A DNA stretch of 64,000 bases from Chitinophaga terrae (ex Kim and Jung 2007) (lineage in GTDB: Bacteria > Bacteroidota > Bacteroidia > Chitinophagales > Chitinophagaceae), in NCBI RefSeq assembly GCF_900107795.1, contig NZ_FNRL01000015.1, positions 82,828 to 146,827 on the forward strand, written 5' to 3'. Made by a program: the position numbers and the translations under genes. A model generated the notes under the pieces. It made no database searches and was not told the DNA's origin. It saw only the letters and a list, made by a program, of their open reading frames with translations. Positions 60,772 through 64,000 of this stretch are shown here, in pieces; position 1 is the first letter of the stretch; each line of letters starts with the position of its first letter.

Positions 60772-61881
60772 ATGAAAATTACGCCGAAAAGATATCTTGC
60801 ATTGGATGTATTACGCGGTATGACGGTAGCGTTCATGATTATCGTCAATACCCCGGGCAGCTGGAGCGAAATTTATGCACCGCTGGAACATGCCACCTGG
60901 CATGGCTGTACACCCACCGACGTTGTATTCCCTTCATTTCTGTTTGTGGTTGGAAATGCGCTCAGCTTTAGCATACATAAGCTAGAACTATTGCCGGCAA
61001 AGCAATTTTTTAAAAAATCCATCTATCGGGGGTTTATCATTTTCGCAATCGGATGGTTGTTAAACGCCTTTCCATTTGTCAATTTCACAGGCGGGCATTA
61101 CGAATGGAAAGACATGACCGGCATTCGCCTCTGGGGAGTTTTACAACGTATTGGCGTATGTTATACCCTCGCGGCCATCCTGGTATATTATTTCAACAGG
61201 CGTTGGTTAATGATTATTTCAGGCGTCTTACTGGCTGGCTACTGGCTGATCCTATACAGCTTTGGCGACTATACGTTGCCTGGCAACGCAGTACTGAAAA
61301 TCGATCTCCTTTATCTCACCCCAAAAAATATGTACAGGCATTATGATATTCCTTTTGAGCCCTTGGGCTTGTTAAGCACGCTCCCTTCTGTTGTAAATGT
61401 ATTGATTGGCTATCTATGTGGCAGCTACCTGCAACAAAGCGATCGCCTGGCGGCTATAAAAGGGCTTAGTGGAATAGGCGCTATCATGATACTTATAGGC
61501 ATGGGCTGGAATGTAATATTCCCGTTTAATAAGGCGCTGTGGACCAGTTCCTATGTATTATATACATCGGGAATAGATATGGTATTATTAGCCGGGCTGA
61601 TATGGGTGTTAGATATCTGGCAATTTAAAAAGTGGAGTTATTTTTTTGAAGTATTCGGAAAAAATCCTCTGTTCATTTATATACTAAGCTGGGTAGTGGC
61701 TGTTTTGATAGGTATTATTCACATTGATGGCCCTTCGTTGAAAGGTATTATTTATAAAAATGCGTTTACTAACTGGCTGTCGCCAAAGAATGCGTCATTA
61801 GCGTTTGCCGTGGTTTTTATGCTGATGATGTGGGTAGTGGGTTGGGTGATGGATAGGAGGAGGGTGTATGTGAAGGTCTGA
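60772..61881 (+). CDS. NagX-like (DUF5009/HGSNAT-type) membrane acyltransferase family protein
   Basis: The product has 369 residues with about ten membrane helices. YLALDVLRGMTVAFMIIVNT, then APLEHATWHGCTPTDVVFPS and FLFVVGNALSFS are the signature of the family related to human heparan-alpha-glucosaminide N-acetyltransferase, with the membrane His (HATWHG) thought to carry the acetyl group. In bacteria, nagX occurs in chitin/GlcNAc regulons; acetylation of glucosamine or periplasmic GlcN salvage is plausible. Last gene of the operon. Confidence 0.85.
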   Translation: MKITPKRYLALDVLRGMTVAFMIIVNTPGSWSEIYAPLEHATWHGCTPTDVVFPSFLFVVGNALSFSIHKLELLPAKQFFKKSIYRGFIIFAIGWLLNAFPFVNFTGGHYEWKDMTGIRLWGVLQRIGVCYTLAAILVYYFNRRWLMIISGVLLAGYWLILYSFGDYTLPGNAVLKIDLLYLTPKNMYRHYDIPFEPLGLLSTLPSVVNVLIGYLCGSYLQQSDRLAAIKGLSGIGAIMILIGMGWNVIFPFNKALWTSSYVLYTSGIDMVLLAGLIWVLDIWQFKKWSYFFEVFGKNPLFIYILSWVVAVLIGIIHIDGPSLKGIIYKNAFTNWLSPKNASLAFAVVFMLMMWVVGWVMDRRRVYVKV

Positions 61882-61926
61882 GGTGACAGCAGCATACTTT
61901 GTCTCCAGGAAGCAATAATAAAAGTT

Positions 61927-62042
61927 TGTTTATTTAATGAATTGATAATTAATTGTTTATTTGATTAATTTTGTTAATTCACGTTCAAAAATCCCAGGGT
62001 TGTTACTGAAGTTATAAGTAGAAATAAACATTTTTGTTTATT
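61927..62042. promoter_or_regulatory. operator region of the XRE/AbiEii-type TA pair
   Basis: The perfect inverted repeat AATAAACA-TTTT-TGTTTATT lies at 62023-62042. Two further half-sites TGTTTATT lie at 61927-61934 and 61954-61961, 27 bp apart. It ends 37 bp before the antitoxin ATG, so the XRE protein probably represses here. Confidence 0.6.
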
Positions 62043-62078
62043 AAATCTTGTTTAAACAGTTTTTCTTATCTTTATATT

Positions 62079-62549
62079 ATGAACATAGATGAAATCCAAG
62101 CCTTAAAAGGAATCCATCCAGGCATTTTCCTGGAAAGGGAGCTTCAAAAGAGGAAGCTCGCTAAGGGACGTTTTGCGATTTCGATTGGAGAATATCCTCA
62201 AACCCTAGGTGCCATCACTAAGGGGAAACGAGCTATGAACACTCCACTTGCCTTAAAGATCGAGCATGAACTGGGTATAGAAGAAGGCTTTTTTATGATT
62301 CTCCAGACTTATTTTGACATAAAGCAAATAAAGCAAAAAGATTCCCTTAAGCTCCATCCTGATTTAAAGAAATTCAGGAAAGCAATTTTTTGGGACACCA
62401 GGTTTGAAAGTATCGACTGGATAAAGCAAAAAAAAGCCATCATTACGCGGGTTTTTGAACGGGGTAATGAGCAGGAAAAAAACGAAATCATTAGGTTTTA
62501 TGGCAAGCAAGCTGTTGACGAGGTATTAACGGGTTCACCAATTAATTAA
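62079..62549 (+). CDS. XRE-family antitoxin (HigA-like)
   Basis: The product has 156 residues from the ATG at 62079; the upstream start lies in the operator. The N-terminal helix-turn-helix reads HPGIFLERELQKRKLAKGRF, then ISIGEYPQTLGAITKGKRAM and IEHELGIEEGFFMILQTYF. The C-terminal ~75 residues are charged and helical (LKKFRKAIFWDTRFESIDW) and probably bind the toxin. The toxin gene begins two bases past the stop, a typical TA arrangement. Confidence 0.82.
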   Translation: MNIDEIQALKGIHPGIFLERELQKRKLAKGRFAISIGEYPQTLGAITKGKRAMNTPLALKIEHELGIEEGFFMILQTYFDIKQIKQKDSLKLHPDLKKFRKAIFWDTRFESIDWIKQKKAIITRVFERGNEQEKNEIIRFYGKQAVDEVLTGSPIN

Positions 62550-62551
62550 TC

Positions 62552-63186
62552 ATGCTCTACTGGAATACAGTTGCTCCATTGCTGGAGTCTGTGCTTAAGA
62601 TTTGATGCAACAGAACGAGTTTAAAAACTTCCGGCTTGTAGGCGGTACAGCACCCAGTCTGCATCTCGGTCACAGAATGTCTATCGATATTGATTTGTTT
62701 ACGGATCAGGAGTATAGAACAGTAAACTTTGAGGTACTGGAAAACCACTTGTCAAATAAATATGCTTATTTCAATAAATCCAACGGCGGACTAATTGGTA
62801 TGGGATGTTCATATCTGCTTGGAAATAGCGAAGAGGACAATCTTAAACTCGACATCTATTATACCAATTCTTTTATCCAGGAGCCACATATAGAAGATGG
62901 CATTCGTCTCGCCACCGTAGAAGAGATTGCGGCTATGAAAATGGATGTAATACAACGGGGCGGCAGGAAAAAAGATTTTTGGGATGTCCATGAGATTCTT
63001 GAAAATTATTCAATACCAGAATTGATCGCATTGCATGAACAGCGATATCCCTACTCTCACGATCCCAAAGAAATACTTTTTCAGCTCACAAATTTTGAAA
63101 CTGCCGACAATGAATTTGATCCTATTTGCCTAAAGGGTAAGGTGTGGGAGCTTATCAAATATGAAATTCTACAGGCGGCAAGGTAA
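62552..63186 (+). pseudogene. AbiEii-type nucleotidyltransferase toxin with one-base frameshift
   Basis: The ATG at 62552 begins MLYWNTVAPLLESVLKI and meets TGA at 62603. The rest continues in the other frame from about 62602 as LMQQNEFKNFRLVGGT, then the NTase motif LHLGHRMSIDIDLF, NLKLDIYYTN, and the family C-terminal part ATVEEIAAMKMDVIQRGGRK with KDFWDVHEIL. One inserted base near 62600 would restore a ~211-residue toxin. A TTG/ATG at 62602-62605 might still start a product lacking 17 residues. It is either an inactivated toxin or a sequencing error in a short T-run. Confidence 0.75.
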
Positions 63187-63462
63187 AACAGATGGTCAAA
63201 AAAAGATGCAGTGGTAAGAAAAAAAATCATGTTTCATGATAAAATTTCTGATGTAAGCAACCATATCCGGATCAATCTCATAAAACACAACGCAGCATTA
63301 AACGTATCGAAGTGGCGAATAAAACTAGCATACTTTTTTCCAGGTTACAGCTGTAAGAATTACTATGGGAGGATGTCTCATGAAATCTTTAAAATAAGCG
63401 CAGGAAGTTATACTGTGTAGAATGATGCAGGTTAGAACCTGTAAGGGTTTAAAATAAAAAAG

Positions 63463-63494
63463 AAAAGGTTCAGAATTTTCTTCTGAACCTTTGT
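63463..63494. terminator. perfect hairpin next to tRNA-Asn 3'-end fragment
   Basis: AAAGGTTCAGAA and TTCTGAACCTTT pair perfectly around TTTTC. The GCTCCCCCTG fragment of tRNA-Asn follows at 63503, in the same relation as at 41134/41179. Confidence 0.65.
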
Positions 63495-63502
63495 TTAGCT
63501 CT

Positions 63503-63512
63503 GCTCCCCCTG
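63503..63512. other. tRNA-Asn 3'-end fragment, possible attachment scar
   Basis: GCTCCCCCTG matches the 3' end of tRNA-Asn (44420-44429), and TCTGCTCCCCCTG is shared with the remnant at 41177. It is short, but the adjacent terminator hairpin makes chance less likely. The stretch 63187-63462 has only an unconvincing 69-codon ORF. Confidence 0.35.
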
Positions 63513-63600
63513 ATATGTTAATATTAAACTCTGTATATGAGAGCCTAAAAGTAGTATATGCACTGGTTACGAATTTAGAACAGGAAAATATGGTTTATAT

Positions 63601-63699
63601 ATGAGTGACCTCAAAAATATTTCTCCTTTTAAAATACTAGGGCTTATTGAGTTAAACCTCGGTAATGGAATAGCAAAGGAAATCAGATTAACAATCGAG
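63601..63699 (+). pseudogene. short ORF ending at the group II intron boundary
   Basis: ATG-led MSDLKNISPFKILGLIELNL, then GNGIAKEIRLTIE, stops exactly at the intron edge. It may be the N-terminus of a gene split by the antisense insertion; the family is not recognised. Confidence 0.3.
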
Positions 63700-64000
63700 T
63701 AGGAAGTGAGGGATTATTTCCCTCACTGTCCTCTCACACCACCGTACGTACCGGTCTGGTATACGGCGGTTTGTTAGAATAATTTAATCTGACTTTCTGT
63801 TTTCAGATAATAGCGTTCGTAAAATCCGACATAGCCTTCTTTCCTAAAGTATGCGTTGGTGAGGGTTCTGCATAGTATCGGACTACGAGCCGCACGGCTG
63901 TAACCTATACTCGTTTTGCTCCACATCCTTGCGTAATACTTTGATAAGCCAAGTTTTATAAGATTACGGTACCGGTTACGGATGGTTTTCCATTGCTTCC
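63700..64000 (-). mobile_element. group II intron, 3' part (domains V and VI, running off the edge)
   Basis: On the minus strand, directly after the reverse-transcriptase stop, a domain V-like hairpin is seen at about 63737-63772: arms ACCGCCGT/ACGGTGGT, loop AGAC and a two-base bulge. A domain VI-like stem (GTGAGGGA/TCCCTCAC, 63704-63726) follows, and the intron should end close to 63700 after CTAC. The intron lies antisense to the short plus-strand ORF. Confidence 0.75.
63774..64000 (-). CDS. ltrA: group II intron reverse transcriptase/maturase, C-terminus
   Basis: Partial; 75 codons are visible, entering from the right edge. They read KQWKTIRNRYRNLIKLGLSK, then YYARMWSKTSIGYSRAARSP, ILCRTLTNAYFRKEGYVGF and YERYYLKTESQIKLF. 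This is the maturase (GIIM/X) C-terminus typical of group II intron-encoded proteins. No HNH endonuclease follows, since the stop comes right after the maturase region. Confidence 0.88.
   Translation of the reverse strand, partial: KQWKTIRNRYRNLIKLGLSKYYARMWSKTSIGYSRAARSPILCRTLTNAYFRKEGYVGFYERYYLKTESQIKLF

Noticed and set aside
63211..63420. 69-codon plus-strand ORF after the TA pair
   Set aside because: No domain, weak composition, and it lies in an A/T-rich decayed stretch before a terminator hairpin.

Overview
The window looks like a chromosome segment of a Chitinophaga-like member of the Bacteroidota (family Chitinophagaceae). The evidence is two SusC/SusD glycan-uptake loci, one with an ECF sigma/FecR pair, many GH18/GH20/GH76/GH92 enzymes, a TTTG-N20-xAnnTTTG type promoter, weak Shine-Dalgarno signals and a complete chitin/GlcNAc utilisation operon.

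Layout: 1-2303 holds the N-terminal part of a GH92 mannosidase and a GT87-like membrane glycosyltransferase. 2304-6213 holds small membrane ORFs, an OmpR-type regulator with a degenerate receiver, an almost G-free ~78-bp satellite (about 4412-5325) and a second OmpR-type regulator split into two overlapping frames. 6503-15658 (minus) is an ECF sigma - FecR - SusC - SusD - PqaA-like - GDPD locus. 16768-19240 is a self-contained unit: a promoter, two terminators each with a competing upstream complement, tRNA-His, tRNA-Tyr, tRNA-Ile(UAU), tRNA-Phe, a 193-nt tRNA-like RNA, more folded RNA, a slipin/Band-7 gene and a terminator. I consider this the most interesting part of the window, because SPFH/Band-7 proteins paired with tRNA-like RNAs have been proposed as RNA-repair or tRNA-stress modules. 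19247-27888 is ywbE and recD-recC-recB.

27921-38190 holds a GH76 mannanase, a thioredoxin-like protein, a lipoprotein, a cytochrome b561/molybdopterin oxidoreductase fusion, an AbiE-type locus with a broken toxin and twin operators, a MacB/FtsX-type permease, and a divergent esterase/SDR pair that has lost both 5' ends at one junction. 38460-44494 is a scrambled accessory region: three PAS-LuxR paralogues, a second decayed AbiE locus, a 186-bp direct repeat, a class II Fic gene with twin operators, a tRNA-Asn remnant and an intact tRNA-Asn.

44601-61881 is a chitin utilisation locus. A GH18 chitinase diverges from a LacI-type regulator, followed by SusC, SusD, a catalytically dead GH18-like surface protein, an active GH18, GH20, NagP-like MFS, NagA, NagB, a CBM9-like protein and a NagX-like membrane protein. 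Four LacI-type operators with a shared GTGTACGT core tie this together: chitin is cut and imported at the surface, trimmed to GlcNAc, and then deacetylated and deaminated to fructose-6-phosphate. 61900-64000 holds an XRE antitoxin with a frameshifted AbiEii-type toxin, another tRNA-Asn 3'-end fragment, and the 3' end of a group II intron with the C-terminus of its reverse transcriptase.

Three AbiEii-type nucleotidyltransferase toxins occur in the window and all three appear broken, while regulators or operators persist nearby.
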